DNA from: Luteibacter aegosomatissinici
Lineage (GTDB): Bacteria > Pseudomonadota > Gammaproteobacteria > Xanthomonadales > Rhodanobacteraceae
DNA: 64,000 nucleotides
Direction: 5' to 3'
Assembly (NCBI RefSeq): GCF_023078495.1
Contig: NZ_CP095742.1
Coordinates: forward strand, 248,001 to 312,000
The notes under the pieces are model-generated. The model searched no databases, was not told the DNA's origin, and saw only the letters and a list, made by a program, of their open reading frames with translations. Shown here in pieces: positions 53,129 to 62,952 of the stretch (within the stretch, counting starts at the first letter, position 1; each line of letters starts with the position of its first letter). The translations under genes were made by a program, and so were the position numbers.

Positions 53129-53995
53129 TCACGCTGCCAGCGCGGCGAGGACGATGATCGCCACGACGGCAAGCCACACCACCAAAACACGGCGAATCAC
53201 GCGTCGCGCGTCTTCCAGCGCGGTCACCGGATCGCTCACGTCTTGCGCGTAGCCATCGCCGGCTTCCACGTCGGCATCTACGCCGGCACGCGCCACGGCG
53301 CCAAGGAAATCCGGCTCCAGGCGAGAGCGCGGGCTACCCGACTGGTGATGCCAGGCCTTCCATGCCCCCATGACGGCATCGAAATCCGAGACGAGTGCCA
53401 TGGCGAATACCATGAGGTGCGCCGGGAGCCAGTCCAGTGCATCGGCAAGGCGCTGTGCTGCCGTGCGGGTGGCGCTATCCAGGGCGAGCGATGCATCGCG
53501 CCCCAGCGTTTGCGCCAGGCGGTAGCCAAGGGCGCCGGCGGGCCCAAGCAGGAAGAACCAGCACAGCACGCCGAAGCGGCGGCGCAACGCGGCGTAGAAC
53601 GTGGCTTCCACGATCGCCGGGGCAAACCAGGGCAGCGGATCCGCATCGACGCGCAACGCGGCGACGGCTTCATCCCGGCGCAGCACATCAGGCGCGCGAA
53701 CGACGTTATCGATATCCGCCTCGATCTCGCGAGGGCCCAGGCTGTAAACCAGCACCACCACCGCGAAGGCCAGCCACGCCAGGTCGAAGAGGGGCAGGGC
53801 CCGGAGAATGCCGGCGATGATGGCGCATGCCAGCACCGGAACCAGTAGCACGATGGCGACGCGCCCCGGGCCTGACGTGTCGCCCAGCCGGGTTACCCAG
53901 CCGCGAAACCAACGCTCGTCGCGCCAGCGGGCCACTTGCGGCACGCTCCAGGTGATGACGAGGGCGATGAGGACGGCGAGTAGTCGTAAGGCCAT
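53129..53995 (-). CDS. ampE: AmpE-like regulatory membrane protein (CobD/CbiB superfamily)
   Basis: 288 residues, close to AmpE (284). Four or five hydrophobic segments (about 3-16, 48-88, 140-160, 190-210 and a C-terminal one) and the motif REIEADIDNVVRA near residue 90 are as in AmpE. AmpE is an inner-membrane sensor linked to ampC induction in enterobacteria and Pseudomonas; ampD is not adjacent here. The last gene of the bactofilin-erpA-nudC group. Confidence 0.8.
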   Translation of the reverse strand: MALRLLAVLIALVITWSVPQVARWRDERWFRGWVTRLGDTSGPGRVAIVLLVPVLACAIIAGILRALPLFDLAWLAFAVVVLVYSLGPREIEADIDNVVRAPDVLRRDEAVAALRVDADPLPWFAPAIVEATFYAALRRRFGVLCWFFLLGPAGALGYRLAQTLGRDASLALDSATRTAAQRLADALDWLPAHLMVFAMALVSDFDAVMGAWKAWHHQSGSPRSRLEPDFLGAVARAGVDADVEAGDGYAQDVSDPVTALEDARRVIRRVLVVWLAVVAIIVLAALAA

Positions 53996-54042
53996 GGCAT
54001 GCGCGTTTCAAACGGGACGTTGGCCCGATTGTAGGCGAAGCC

Positions 54043-55029
54043 TCAGCGCTTGGGCGCGCTTGCGATCAGTTCGGCCAGGCTCACGCCGCGCAGGCCAAGC
54101 CAGTGCTCGATGAGCCGGTATGACACGGAAAGCGGCGGCGGGACCCCCAGCGTGCCTGCGGCCATGCCTTGCACGATGTCATCGACCGTGAACCAGCGGG
54201 CGTCCTCGAGTTCGTCGTCGCGCAGGCGAATATCACGATGCTTCGCTACGGCGGTGAAGCCGACCATGAGCGATGCAGGAAGCGGCCACGGCTGTGAGGA
54301 GTGGTAAGTGGCATGCAGTACCTCCACGCCGGACTCTTCACGCACCTCGCGCTTCACGGCGTCTTCGAGCGATTCGCCCGGCTCGATAAACCCGGCGAGC
54401 GTGGAATAGCGCCCGGCCGGCCAGCCGCGCTGACGGCCCAGCAGGCAGGCATCGCCGTGCTCCACGATCACGATGATGGCGGCGTCGGTACGTGGGAAGT
54501 GCAGGTGGGCGCCATCCGGATTCGTGCATTGCACGCGATGGCCAGCGGCCACCACGACAGTGGGTGAGCCGCACAGCGTGCAGAAGCGGGTCTGCCGCTG
54601 CCAGTGGGTGATGCCCTTGGCGAAGGCGAACAAGCCTGCCTCGAACGCATTGAACAGCAGGCCCGCATCGCGCAGCGACATACGCCGTGCGCCAGTGATG
54701 CTGGTGAAGAGCTCCGCGTGGGCCTCGTCGAGGACCAGCGTGAACCAGGCGCGGCCCTCGGCCAGGCCTAGCAACGTGGAAGGCACATCGCCAAAGCGCT
54801 CGTCGCGCATGGTGGGCGACATCCAGTGTGGCGCATCGGCATCGGGCGTGACGAACGCCTGGCCTTCGGTATCCAGCACGAGAAAGCGCGTGCTCGCGGC
54901 GCGTTCGGTTTCCTCAACCCAGAGCCGGTCGTCCCGGCGCTCCGCCATGCGATCGATATCGATGCCGGCGAAGACGTTTTCCCTGGCCCGGGTGGCGGCG
55001 GCCTTGTCGCGCTCCTGCTCTGCGCTCAC
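54043..55029 (-). CDS. nudC: NADH/NAD-RNA pyrophosphatase (NudC), Nudix family
   Basis: 328 residues from the GTG at 55029, 13 bases after erpA; the longer frame is Arg-rich and overlaps erpA. The zinc-ribbon has only CxxC plus one Cys (FCTLCGSPT, then VQCTNPDG), so it is degenerate. The Nudix box GX5EX7REUXEEXGU is complete (GFIEPGESLEDAVKREVREE and on), followed by the NudC signature SQPWPLPAS. It hydrolyses NADH and removes NAD caps from RNA. Confidence 0.9.
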   Translation of the reverse strand: MSAEQERDKAAATRARENVFAGIDIDRMAERRDDRLWVEETERAASTRFLVLDTEGQAFVTPDADAPHWMSPTMRDERFGDVPSTLLGLAEGRAWFTLVLDEAHAELFTSITGARRMSLRDAGLLFNAFEAGLFAFAKGITHWQRQTRFCTLCGSPTVVVAAGHRVQCTNPDGAHLHFPRTDAAIIVIVEHGDACLLGRQRGWPAGRYSTLAGFIEPGESLEDAVKREVREESGVEVLHATYHSSQPWPLPASLMVGFTAVAKHRDIRLRDDELEDARWFTVDDIVQGMAAGTLGVPPPLSVSYRLIEHWLGLRGVSLAELIASAPKR

Positions 55030-55042
55030 GCAGCGGCGCCGG

Positions 55043-55435
55043 TCAGGCGCTGAACGACGAACCGCAGCCGCAGGTCGTCTTCGCGTTGGGGTTGCGGATA
55101 ACGAATTGCGAACCGCTGAACGATTCGGCGTAATCGATCTCGGCGCCGGTGAGGTACTGCAGCGAGAGCGGATCGACGACAAGGGTCACCCCTTCGCGCG
55201 AGATGGCGAGGTCGTCCTCGGCCTGGTCTTCGTCGAACGTGAAGCCGTACTGGAAGCCCGAGCAGCCGCCGCCGCTGATGTACACGCGCAGCTTGAGGCC
55301 GGGGTTGCCTTCCTCTTCGATCAGCTCGTGCACCTTGCGGGCGGCCGCTTCGGTGAAGACCAGCGGTGCGCCGGCCGACCGGTAATCCGGTGCGCCGGTC
55401 GGGGCCATGGGGAATGGGTTGTTCATGCCACCCAT
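55043..55435 (-). CDS. erpA: iron-sulfur cluster insertion protein ErpA
   Basis: 130 residues, A-type carrier fold. Cysteines for cluster binding are in [12 protein letters not shown] and the C-terminal CGCGSSFSA. ErpA delivers [2Fe-2S]/[4Fe-4S] clusters to targets such as IspG/H. Downstream of a bactofilin gene, 30 bases apart. Confidence 0.93.
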   Translation of the reverse strand: MGGMNNPFPMAPTGAPDYRSAGAPLVFTEAAARKVHELIEEEGNPGLKLRVYISGGGCSGFQYGFTFDEDQAEDDLAISREGVTLVVDPLSLQYLTGAEIDYAESFSGSQFVIRNPNAKTTCGCGSSFSA

Positions 55436-55465
55436 AATGGCGCCGTTCGCCCGCAGGTCAAGCCT

Positions 55466-55894
55466 TCAGGTGAGCGCTGGCGCGGCTTCGATCGCCTGCT
55501 GGGCCAGCTGGCGCACGGTGACGGGCGCCCGGTGGATCATCTTGCCGTTCACCTGGGCCCCGGCGGCCATCTCCAGCACCTGGTAGTGCACATCGCCCTC
55601 GATCCGGGCCAGCGGGGCCAGCTCAAGACGTTCAGCGACATCGATATCGCCCGTGACGCCGCCATTGATGACGGCATGCGGGACGTCCACCTTGCCGATG
55701 ACCCGGCCGGTCTCACTGATCGTGAGTACGCCGTCGCTGCCCGGGTCGGCGTGAACGGCGCCTTCCACCGTGCCGTCCAGGTGGAGGGCACCCGAAAAAT
55801 GCACATCGCCGCGCACCGTAACGCCGCGAGCGATAAGGCTGGTGGCGGCCGCGCCGACCGAGGGCGTGGGGTTCTTACGGTTGCTGCTGAACAT
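55466..55894 (-). CDS. bactofilin-family polymer-forming cytoskeletal protein
   Basis: 142 residues from the ATG at 55894, inside the 3' end of the preceding gene by 20 bases. A proline/asparagine-rich lead of 15 residues precedes a right-handed beta-helix (DVHFSGALHLDGTVEGAV and repeats to about 125). Bactofilins form non-polar filaments that position cell-wall and morphogenesis proteins. The gene is translationally coupled to the DUF6776 gene upstream, so the two may act together. Confidence 0.88.
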   Translation of the reverse strand: MFSSNRKNPTPSVGAAATSLIARGVTVRGDVHFSGALHLDGTVEGAVHADPGSDGVLTISETGRVIGKVDVPHAVINGGVTGDIDVAERLELAPLARIEGDVHYQVLEMAAGAQVNGKMIHRAPVTVRQLAQQAIEAAPALT

Positions 55895-56624
55895 CGGTGA
55901 CCTCGTCGGTTCGGGTGGCGTCGGTCCAGGCGACCGTGGTGCTGGTTGCATCACCATCACCGGCGCTGGCAGTGAAGCGCAGGCGTGTGGGGCGGAAGCC
56001 CGCCGGCATGGTGAAGCTGGCCTGGGCCTGCTGGAAATATTTGAAGGAGAAAGGAATAGCGGTGGAGGCGGCCGACTGGCCCAGGGCCGCTCCCTCGAGG
56101 GTGGTGACCTTGGTCCCCTGGATGCCCTCGACGGCCACCTTGAGCTCGCCCTTGAGCAGTTCGCCGCGGCGCGCGTTTTGGGTGAGGGTCGCCACCAGGT
56201 TCCATGCGTTTGGCATGCCGGGTACGGCCGTTACCCGCGCGCCCTGGATCTTCAGGCCGTCGCGCTGGCCGTTGCCGCCCACCAGGCGCGAATAGAAGGC
56301 CAGGTCGGTGCGCAGGCCGCTGATTTCCTCATCGCGCTCTGAGAGGTTCTTCTTGAGCTCTTTCGTGGCGATATCGGCGACCTGGCCCGCACGCTCCAGA
56401 TTAGCCACCCGCTGACGCAGGTCGTCGTTATCGGCGCGGAGTTGCGCCGTGCTGGCGCGGGAGGCCCCGGGCGCGGTAGGGGCCGTGGATGACAGCGCCC
56501 ATGCCAGGCCCGCCGCGACCACGACGCTCGCCGCCCAGCCGGCCCCCAGCAGCAGCCGGGTGCGGCGCTCGCGGGCGGCATCGTGCGTGCGCACGACGAA
56601 GCGTGGCGGGTGGCGTGGCGCCAT
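55875..56624 (-). CDS. DUF6776-family membrane protein
   Basis: 249 residues. An Arg-rich N-terminus, one membrane helix (about 24-45: LLLGAGWAASVVVAAGLAWAL), a coiled coil (60-108) and a C-terminal beta-rich domain give a bitopic protein with its body in the periplasm. The family pairs with bactofilins in Xanthomonadales and Burkholderiales (family knowledge). Probably links the cytoskeletal filament to the envelope. Confidence 0.72.
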   Translation of the reverse strand: MAPRHPPRFVVRTHDAARERRTRLLLGAGWAASVVVAAGLAWALSSTAPTAPGASRASTAQLRADNDDLRQRVANLERAGQVADIATKELKKNLSERDEEISGLRTDLAFYSRLVGGNGQRDGLKIQGARVTAVPGMPNAWNLVATLTQNARRGELLKGELKVAVEGIQGTKVTTLEGAALGQSAASTAIPFSFKYFQQAQASFTMPAGFRPTRLRFTASAGDGDATSTTVAWTDATRTDEVTDVQQQP

Positions 56625-56710
56625 GGAGGGTTCCGTGCAAGAAGCGTGAAGGGCCGATGGTATAGCCCCTGCGTTTCAGAATGGTCAAGGAACCCCGCCA
56701 CGTTCCCATG

Positions 56711-56735
56711 AAAAAGGCCGCCTTGCGGCGGCCTC
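56711..56735 (-). terminator. rho-independent terminator of bfr
   Basis: AGGCCGCC and GGCGGCCT form a stem with a TTGC loop. On the minus strand, 12 bases after the bfr stop, it is followed by five T. Confidence 0.85.
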
Positions 56736-56746
56736 TTATCGTTGGA

Positions 56747-57226
56747 TCAGTGCTCCAGCGGCCCGACCTTGCTGAGCATGTAGCGCTCGGGACCGATATC
56801 GGAGATGAGGCTGAACTGCGTCTCCAGCCAGTCGATGTGCTCTTCTTCCTGGCCAAGGATGAACTTGAACAGATCGCGGCTCACGAAATCGTGGATGCCT
56901 TCGCTGTAGGCGATGGCCTCGCGCAGGTCCTTGGTCGCCAGCATTTCCAGGTCGAGGTCACCCTGCAGGGCTTCGACGACATTCTCGCCGATGCGCAGCT
57001 TGCCGAGGTGCTGCAGGTTGGGCAGGCCATCGAGGAACAGGATCCGCTCGATGAGCTTGTCCGCGTGCTTCATCTCCTCGATGGATTCCTCGTACTCGTG
57101 CTTGGCGAGTTCGTTGTAGCCCCAGTCCTTGAACATCCTGTAATGCAGGAAGTACTGGTTGATGGCGGCCAGCTCGTTGTAGAGGACCTTGTTGAGGTAT
57201 TCGATGACCTTCGCGTCGCCCTTCAT
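56747..57226 (-). CDS. bfr: bacterioferritin
   Basis: 159 residues from the ATG at 57226, with GGGAG seven bases upstream; the longer open frame is Arg-rich. The ferritin di-iron site is intact ([39 protein letters not shown]), and Met52 of the haem site lies in [10 protein letters not shown]. It stores iron in a 24-mer. The bfd gene lies upstream on the same strand (165-base gap). Confidence 0.95.
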   Translation of the reverse strand: MKGDAKVIEYLNKVLYNELAAINQYFLHYRMFKDWGYNELAKHEYEESIEEMKHADKLIERILFLDGLPNLQHLGKLRIGENVVEALQGDLDLEMLATKDLREAIAYSEGIHDFVSRDLFKFILGQEEEHIDWLETQFSLISDIGPERYMLSKVGPLEH

Positions 57227-57391
57227 GTGGCGTCTCCCTGGGAATTCAGCCACGACTATACGTCGCCACGAAAACCCATGACGTAACGAGAATGAAGACG
57301 GTTTGCGTCTGCGTCTGGCGGCCGATGAGACGCCAGCGTGCAAGGACGCTCGGACTGAACTGCAGGGGCGCGCTTGCGCGCGATCCGGCCC

Positions 57392-57595
57392 TCAGGCCGT
57401 GGCAGGCAGGAACGAGAGAACGGCTGGCTGCGCGGAGATGGCTTCACGCAGGCACTGCCGCGCCTCGGGTTCGCAGGCACCGCAGCAATCCGAGCAGCCC
57501 GTGCGGGCCTGGAGTTCGGCAAAGGTGTTCACGCCCTCGGCCGCGTGGCGGCGGATGGCGTGGTCGGTGACGGCGTTGCACATGCAGATGTACAT
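57392..57595 (-). CDS. bfd: bacterioferritin-associated ferredoxin
   Basis: 67 residues. Four cysteines of the [2Fe-2S] site are present (MYICMCNAV and CSDCCGAC). Bfd docks on bacterioferritin and delivers electrons to release Fe2+. The promoter candidate places the transcript start next to the ATG, so the mRNA may be leaderless; no ribosome site is visible. Confidence 0.93.
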   Translation of the reverse strand: MYICMCNAVTDHAIRRHAAEGVNTFAELQARTGCSDCCGACEPEARQCLREAISAQPAVLSFLPATA

Positions 57596-57603
57596 GGGTA
57601 CGA

Positions 57604-57632
57604 ATTCGAACGCGAATGCGAACGATTGTCAA
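57604..57632 (-). promoter_or_regulatory. promoter of bfd with possible Fur box
   Basis: On the minus strand TTGACA (57627-57632) and TCGAAT (57604-57609) are 17 bases apart: a consensus -35 and a -10 with 4 of 6 matches. A 19-base segment at 57612-57630 matches 11 of 19 positions of the Fur consensus. The -10 ends 8 bases before the ATG. Confidence 0.5.
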
Positions 57633-57665
57633 CTGCGCGTTTGTGAAGGCCGTTCAGCCGGCGGT

Positions 57666-58217
57666 TCAGCCCTGGCCTGCGGCTTCCCGGGCAAGGCGCA
57701 GCAATTCGGCCTGCTGGGGGCAGGTGCCGATTTCGACCCGGCAGACGGTCTCGACCGTGGGGGCGAACTGGCGGAGGGCGCGTTCGTACACCTGGCGCTT
57801 GAAGTTGACTACGTGGTTGGCGGGGTACCAGAAATCCACCCAGCGCCAGAGGTCGAACTCGGGCTTCTCGCAGGCGTCCAGGCGCAGATCTTCTTCGGCA
57901 CCGGTCAGGCGCAGCAGGAACCACACCTGCTTCTGGCCGATGCAGGTGGGACGCTGGTGGTGGCGGACGAATCGGCTGGGCAGGCGGTAGCGCAGCCAGC
58001 CGCGCGTCTCGGCCAGCACCTCGACGTGCTGGGCCTTGAGGCCGGTCTCTTCTTCCAGCTCGCGGTACATGGCTTCCAGCGGCGTCTCGTCGCTGCGCAT
58101 GCCGCCCTGGGGAAACTGCCAGCCGTCGCGGTTAACCCGGCGGGCCCAGAACAGGCGGCCGTCGGCGTTGAGGAGGACAATCCCCACGTTCGGTCGATAG
58201 CCATCTGCGTCGATCAT
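57666..58217 (-). CDS. rppH: RNA pyrophosphohydrolase
   Basis: 183 residues. The N-terminus [17 protein letters not shown] and the Nudix box ([20 protein letters not shown]) match RppH, with [13 protein letters not shown] in front. It removes pyrophosphate from mRNA 5' ends to start decay. The ptsP and lgt genes common downstream in other genomes are not here. Confidence 0.95.
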   Translation of the reverse strand: MIDADGYRPNVGIVLLNADGRLFWARRVNRDGWQFPQGGMRSDETPLEAMYRELEEETGLKAQHVEVLAETRGWLRYRLPSRFVRHHQRPTCIGQKQVWFLLRLTGAEEDLRLDACEKPEFDLWRWVDFWYPANHVVNFKRQVYERALRQFAPTVETVCRVEIGTCPQQAELLRLAREAAGQG

Positions 58218-58358
58218 TCAGCCTCCGCGAACCTTTCGCGTTACGGTCGATTCAACCACACCGCGAGAAGCCGCTTCAAGGCGCCTCTTGATTGGTGAGC
58301 CAGCCCCGATTAAACTGCCCGGCCTTCGCGGGCCTGCCTGCGAACGACCAGGTTTCAC

Positions 58359-58435
58359 GGCTAGGTAGCTCAGCTGGTCAGAGCGCGGCACTCATAATGC
58401 TGAGGTCGGCGGTTCGAGCCCGCCTCTAGCCACCA
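58359..58435 (+). tRNA. tRNA-Met (elongator, anticodon CAU)
   Basis: 77 bases with CCA encoded. The acceptor stem is GGCTAGG pairing with CTCTAGCC, the D-loop has AGCTGGTCAGAGC, the anticodon loop is ACTCATAAT and the T-loop TTCGAGC. Closely resembles E. coli metT-type elongator tRNA. Confidence 0.92.
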
Positions 58436-58444
58436 GGAAAACGA

Positions 58445-58476
58445 AAGCCGCCCCGGCATGCCAGGGCGGCTTTTTT
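58445..58476 (+). terminator. rho-independent terminator after tRNA-Met
   Basis: AAGCCGCCC and GGGCGGCTT form a stem around a 12-base loop, followed by TTTTTT. On the minus strand the same stem lies 9 bases after the LuxR-type stop and may serve both directions. Confidence 0.88.
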
Positions 58477-58484
58477 CTTGCCTC

Positions 58485-59081
58485 TTACAGGGGCGTGGCT
58501 TCGAGCTCGGGGGGCGCGGAATCCAGTACCACGCGTGCCAGCTCCACCACGTTGTGCACGCGTAGCTTGGCCATCAGGTTGGAGCGGTGCAGTTCCACGG
58601 TCTTGGGGCTGATCTTCAGCTCACTGGCGATCACCTTGTTGAGCTTGCCCAGCATGATCCCGTCCAGCACCTGCGATTCCCGGCGGGTCAGTGCGACACC
58701 CGGGCGCAGGCTCGTGAGCGCGTTCGGTTCCACCTCTGCGGCTGCAGGCTCCTCGCCAACGGGCATCAGGAACACCGCCTGGAACGTGATTGGACTCATG
58801 TCGAGCGTCTGCCGGGTGATCCGGTAACGGCGCGGCGCTGCATGGCGGTCGCTGAACAGGTATTCGTCGGGCTGTTCGGTGGGTGCCAGGTGCGCGTCGA
58901 GCCACGCCGGGCCAGCCCGGCCCCGGCCTATCCCGAACTCCCGCTGGAATGCGGCATTAACCATCACGGCGCGGCCACCCTGGCTGGGCCAGACCACGCA
59001 GGGCCACGGCAGGGCGGAAAACACTCCCTCGGCCAGCGCGCACGGTTGCGGCTGGTCGACAGACTCACGACCAAGGCACAT
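58485..59081 (-). CDS. LuxR-type (FixJ/NarL-like HTH) transcriptional regulator
   Basis: 198 residues. The first 120 form a PAS-like sensory fold (FQREFGIGRGRAGPAWLDAHL); there is no receiver domain. The C-terminal HTH (LTRRESQVLDGIMLGKLNKVIASELKISPKTVELHRSNLMAKL) is of the GerE type. It may bind a small ligand directly. Single gene, bounded by the tRNA-Met terminator. Confidence 0.87.
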   Translation of the reverse strand: MCLGRESVDQPQPCALAEGVFSALPWPCVVWPSQGGRAVMVNAAFQREFGIGRGRAGPAWLDAHLAPTEQPDEYLFSDRHAAPRRYRITRQTLDMSPITFQAVFLMPVGEEPAAAEVEPNALTSLRPGVALTRRESQVLDGIMLGKLNKVIASELKISPKTVELHRSNLMAKLRVHNVVELARVVLDSAPPELEATPL

Positions 59082-59267
59082 CGATGCCTCCTTCGGTGAA
59101 CCAATGTCGGTGTCGGAGGCGCCCCCTCGCGCCCCATGTAGTTACCACTGCAACCGTTACGCCATGAAAAGTCCATGAACCGGGCGCCCGGATCGGCCAA
59201 AGTGCGATCTGCGTCGTGAAGGTTCCTTGCGCCCGGTCAGATTCGGGCGGTCGGCTACAATGGCCCC

Positions 59268-59621
59268 ATGCGTATCTTCAAGACCTTCAATATCGAGGCT
59301 GCCCACCGGCTGCCGAACGTGCCCGAGGGGCACAAGTGCTCCCGCCTTCACGGGCACTCCTTCCACGTGGAGTTGCATGTGGAGGGCCCGATCGACCCCG
59401 TGTTCGGCTGGGTCATGGATTTCGGCGACCTCAAGGCGCGGTTCAAGCCGCTGTATGAGCGCCTGGACCACAACTACCTCAACGATATCGAGGGGCTTGA
59501 GAACCCCACCAGCGAAAATCTCGCCCGCTGGATCTTCGAGCATCTCCGCCCCGAGGTGCCGCTCCTTTGCAAGGTCGTGGTCCACGAAACCTGCACCTCT
59601 GGTGCTGAGTACGCGCCGTAA
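59268..59621 (+). CDS. queD: 6-carboxytetrahydropterin synthase (QueD)
   Basis: 117 residues. The zinc-binding His residues are in EAAHRLP and RLHGHSFHV, the catalytic Cys is in [10 protein letters not shown], and Glu is present in [10 protein letters not shown]. QueD makes 6-carboxytetrahydropterin for queuosine and 7-deazaguanine synthesis. No other queuosine genes are adjacent. Confidence 0.93.
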   Translation: MRIFKTFNIEAAHRLPNVPEGHKCSRLHGHSFHVELHVEGPIDPVFGWVMDFGDLKARFKPLYERLDHNYLNDIEGLENPTSENLARWIFEHLRPEVPLLCKVVVHETCTSGAEYAP

Positions 59622-59733
59622 GCCAGGCGCCGTTTCGGCAAGACAAAAGCTGTCATCGCAACAAATAGTGGTTGCTGCCCTGCAGCAGGCGGGTCTACAC
59701 TCCGGCACCTCCCCGTTTCCCCGACGGAACACG

Positions 59734-60060
59734 ATGCCGCACGTAAACGCTTACGCTGATCTTGCACGGTTCGTCGAACAGGCAACCGCCGCACAGGCCG
59801 TGGCCTGGCGTGGCATGGAGCGCGTGGCCGACCTGCACCTGCAGGCGCTGGAAGGGCATGCGCGTGCGGCAACAGGGCTCATGGCCGATGCCATGATGGC
59901 CCAGGATGCTGACGCGTTGCGCGCCATGTTCGTGCGCGGTGGCGATCTGCAGCGGGAGGGCGTCGAGCGGGCCGCAACGGCCGCCGGCGACATCATGGAT
60001 GTGGCCGTGGAAACGGCGACATCGCTGGGCGCACTGGTGGCCAAGCCCGCCAGGGCCTGA
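59734..60060 (+). CDS. phasin-like helical protein
   Basis: 108 residues from the ATG at 59734, the first plausible start. Almost wholly helical, amphipathic and Ala-rich, with residues such as LARFVEQATAAQAVAWRG and a phasin-like heptad pattern. There is no signal. phaC is not near, so a granule role is unproven. Confidence 0.55.
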   Translation: MPHVNAYADLARFVEQATAAQAVAWRGMERVADLHLQALEGHARAATGLMADAMMAQDADALRAMFVRGGDLQREGVERAATAAGDIMDVAVETATSLGALVAKPARA

Positions 60061-60129
60061 TCCATCGCCGCTCCTCGCCAACGACGCGACGGATCGTCGC
60101 GCCGGCGGGTGGTTATGGACTTTCGTCGC

Positions 60130-60159
60130 TTGTCCGGTTGTTTACGGCACTGGTATACT
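60130..60159 (+). promoter_or_regulatory. candidate promoter of the atp operon
   Basis: TTGTCC (60130-60135) and TATACT (60154-60159) are 18 bases apart, 70 bases before the atpI start. The -10 matches 5 of 6. Confidence 0.5.
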
Positions 60160-60229
60160 TTTCCAGATTAAACCGTGGCCCGTTGAACCATCTGGTGCCG
60201 CCTTCGAGCGAAACCACGGGAGCCTCGCG

Positions 60230-60595
60230 TTGCTCAACAGTCTTGCAGCCGGTCGTCACCTTGCTATGCGCGTGGTCATCACGCAGCTCGCGGTGGCTGT
60301 CGTCGCGGGACTCGCTTTCTGCCTGCAGGGGCGCGCCGCCGGACTGGCCGCTTTCGCAGGTGCCCTGATCGTTGCTTTCGCTACCGCGCTGCTTGCCGCG
60401 CGAGCGTTCAGCGCGCTGGGCGGGGCAGGGGCAACGTTCATGCGGTTCCTGGTGGGCATGATCCTTCGCTGGATCATTCTGATCGGGGGCCTGCTGCTCA
60501 TTCTGGTTCAGTGGAAGCTGCCACCCTTGCCGGCACTGGTCGGCCTGGTAGCGGCTTACGCGGTCAACGTATTTGCATTCAGATTCAAGGGTTGA
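60230..60595 (+). CDS. atpI: ATP synthase subunit I
   Basis: 121 residues from a TTG at 60230, with GGGAG seven bases upstream; ATG at 60266 is a downstream alternative. Four membrane segments are seen (about 13-33, 38-58, 70-90, 95-115). AtpI helps assemble the c-ring. First gene of the atp operon. Confidence 0.8.
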   Translation: MLNSLAAGRHLAMRVVITQLAVAVVAGLAFCLQGRAAGLAAFAGALIVAFATALLAARAFSALGGAGATFMRFLVGMILRWIILIGGLLLILVQWKLPPLPALVGLVAAYAVNVFAFRFKG

Positions 60596-61438
<843 letters not shown>

Positions 61439-61495
61439 CTCACCGCACCGACGTTCCACTTTTTCAGTTCGTCTTTTTCAACCTTTCGCTATTAG

Positions 61496-61801
<306 letters not shown>

Positions 61802-61887
61802 GAAGCCGTTCGTTCGTCTTGCCGCCGCGGCGCTAAGCGCTGCGGCGGCCGTCAGTACACAAGCGTTCGGAGTCTTTCGGAGAGATC

Positions 61888-62358
61888 ATGGAAATCAACA
61901 TGACCTTCCTGGGCCAGATGATCTCTTTTGCGATCCTGGTCTGGTTTACCACCAAGTTCATCTGGCCCCAGCTCAATGGTGCCATCGAAGAGCGCCAGAA
62001 GAAGGTGGCCGAGGGCCTTGCCGCCGCTGAGCGTGCCCGTGCGGAACTCAAGGACGCCGACGCCAAGGTCGCGGCCGAGATCAAGCAGGCTCGCGTCCAG
62101 TCCACCGAGATCATCGACAAGGCCCAGGCCCAGGCCAATGCCATCGTCGAGAAGGCTCGCGTGGAAGCGATCGACGAGATCAACCGTCTGAAGGCCCAGG
62201 CCCAGGACGAGATCGCGTCGATGGCCCAGCGTGCACGCGAACAGCTGCGTGAGCAGGTGGGTGCGCTCGCTATCCAGGGTGCAGAGAAGATCGTCCAGCG
62301 CGAAATCGATCCGGCGGCCCACAAGGCGCTGCTCGACCAGCTCGCTGCCGAGATCTGA
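61888..62358 (+). CDS. atpF: ATP synthase F0 subunit b
   Basis: 156 residues. One N-terminal helix (about 5-25) and a long amphipathic coiled coil to about 140, as in the peripheral stalk. The Q-M-I-S-F-A segment at the start is typical. It dimerises and binds delta. Confidence 0.95.
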   Translation: MEINMTFLGQMISFAILVWFTTKFIWPQLNGAIEERQKKVAEGLAAAERARAELKDADAKVAAEIKQARVQSTEIIDKAQAQANAIVEKARVEAIDEINRLKAQAQDEIASMAQRAREQLREQVGALAIQGAEKIVQREIDPAAHKALLDQLAAEI

Positions 62359-62360
62359 TC

Positions 62361-62894
62361 ATGGCCCAGGCGCTCACCCTCGCCCGTCCGTACGCGCGCG
62401 CTGCCTTCGAGGTAGCGCACGCGTCCGGTGCGCTCGCCGATTGGTCGGCAGCGCTGAATTTTGCCGCCGCGGTCGCGGTCGACCCCCAGGTCGCCGGCCT
62501 CGGCAATGATCCGCGCGTGCAGCCCAAGCAGCTCGTCGCGATCCACCTTCCGCAAGGCATGGCTGCCGATGCACCGTTCGCCCGCTTCCTCGAGGAGCTG
62601 GCTGAGAACGGCCGCATGGGCCTGCTGCCGGAAATCGCTGCGCTCTACGACCAGTACAAGCTGGAGTCGGAGTCGACCTTGAAGGTCAAGGTCACCAGCG
62701 CGCTGGATCTCGACAGCGCCCAGGCCGAAGCCCTGCGTGCTTCGCTGAAGCGCCGCTTCAAGCGCGAGATCGAACTGGATACGCACGTCGATCCGGCGTT
62801 GCTCGGCGGTGTCGTCATCGACACGGGCGAGCAGGTCATCGACGGTTCGGCGCGCGGCCGCCTGCAGCGGCTGGCCAGCGTGCTGACGCACTGA
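62361..62894 (+). CDS. atpH: ATP synthase F1 subunit delta
   Basis: 177 residues. The helical N-terminal domain ([14 protein letters not shown]) and the C-terminal [19 protein letters not shown] motif are intact. It joins F1 to the b stalk. Two bases separate it from atpF. Confidence 0.95.
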   Translation: MAQALTLARPYARAAFEVAHASGALADWSAALNFAAAVAVDPQVAGLGNDPRVQPKQLVAIHLPQGMAADAPFARFLEELAENGRMGLLPEIAALYDQYKLESESTLKVKVTSALDLDSAQAEALRASLKRRFKREIELDTHVDPALLGGVVIDTGEQVIDGSARGRLQRLASVLTH

Positions 62895-62952
62895 TTACGA
62901 GCTTCTCATACCACCGGGTGCCGTGAGAGCGGCGCAACCCAAGGAACCGACC

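Noticed and set aside
59150-59267. preQ1 riboswitch upstream of queD
   Set aside because: No hairpin-pseudoknot pattern with the A-rich tail could be found in the leader.
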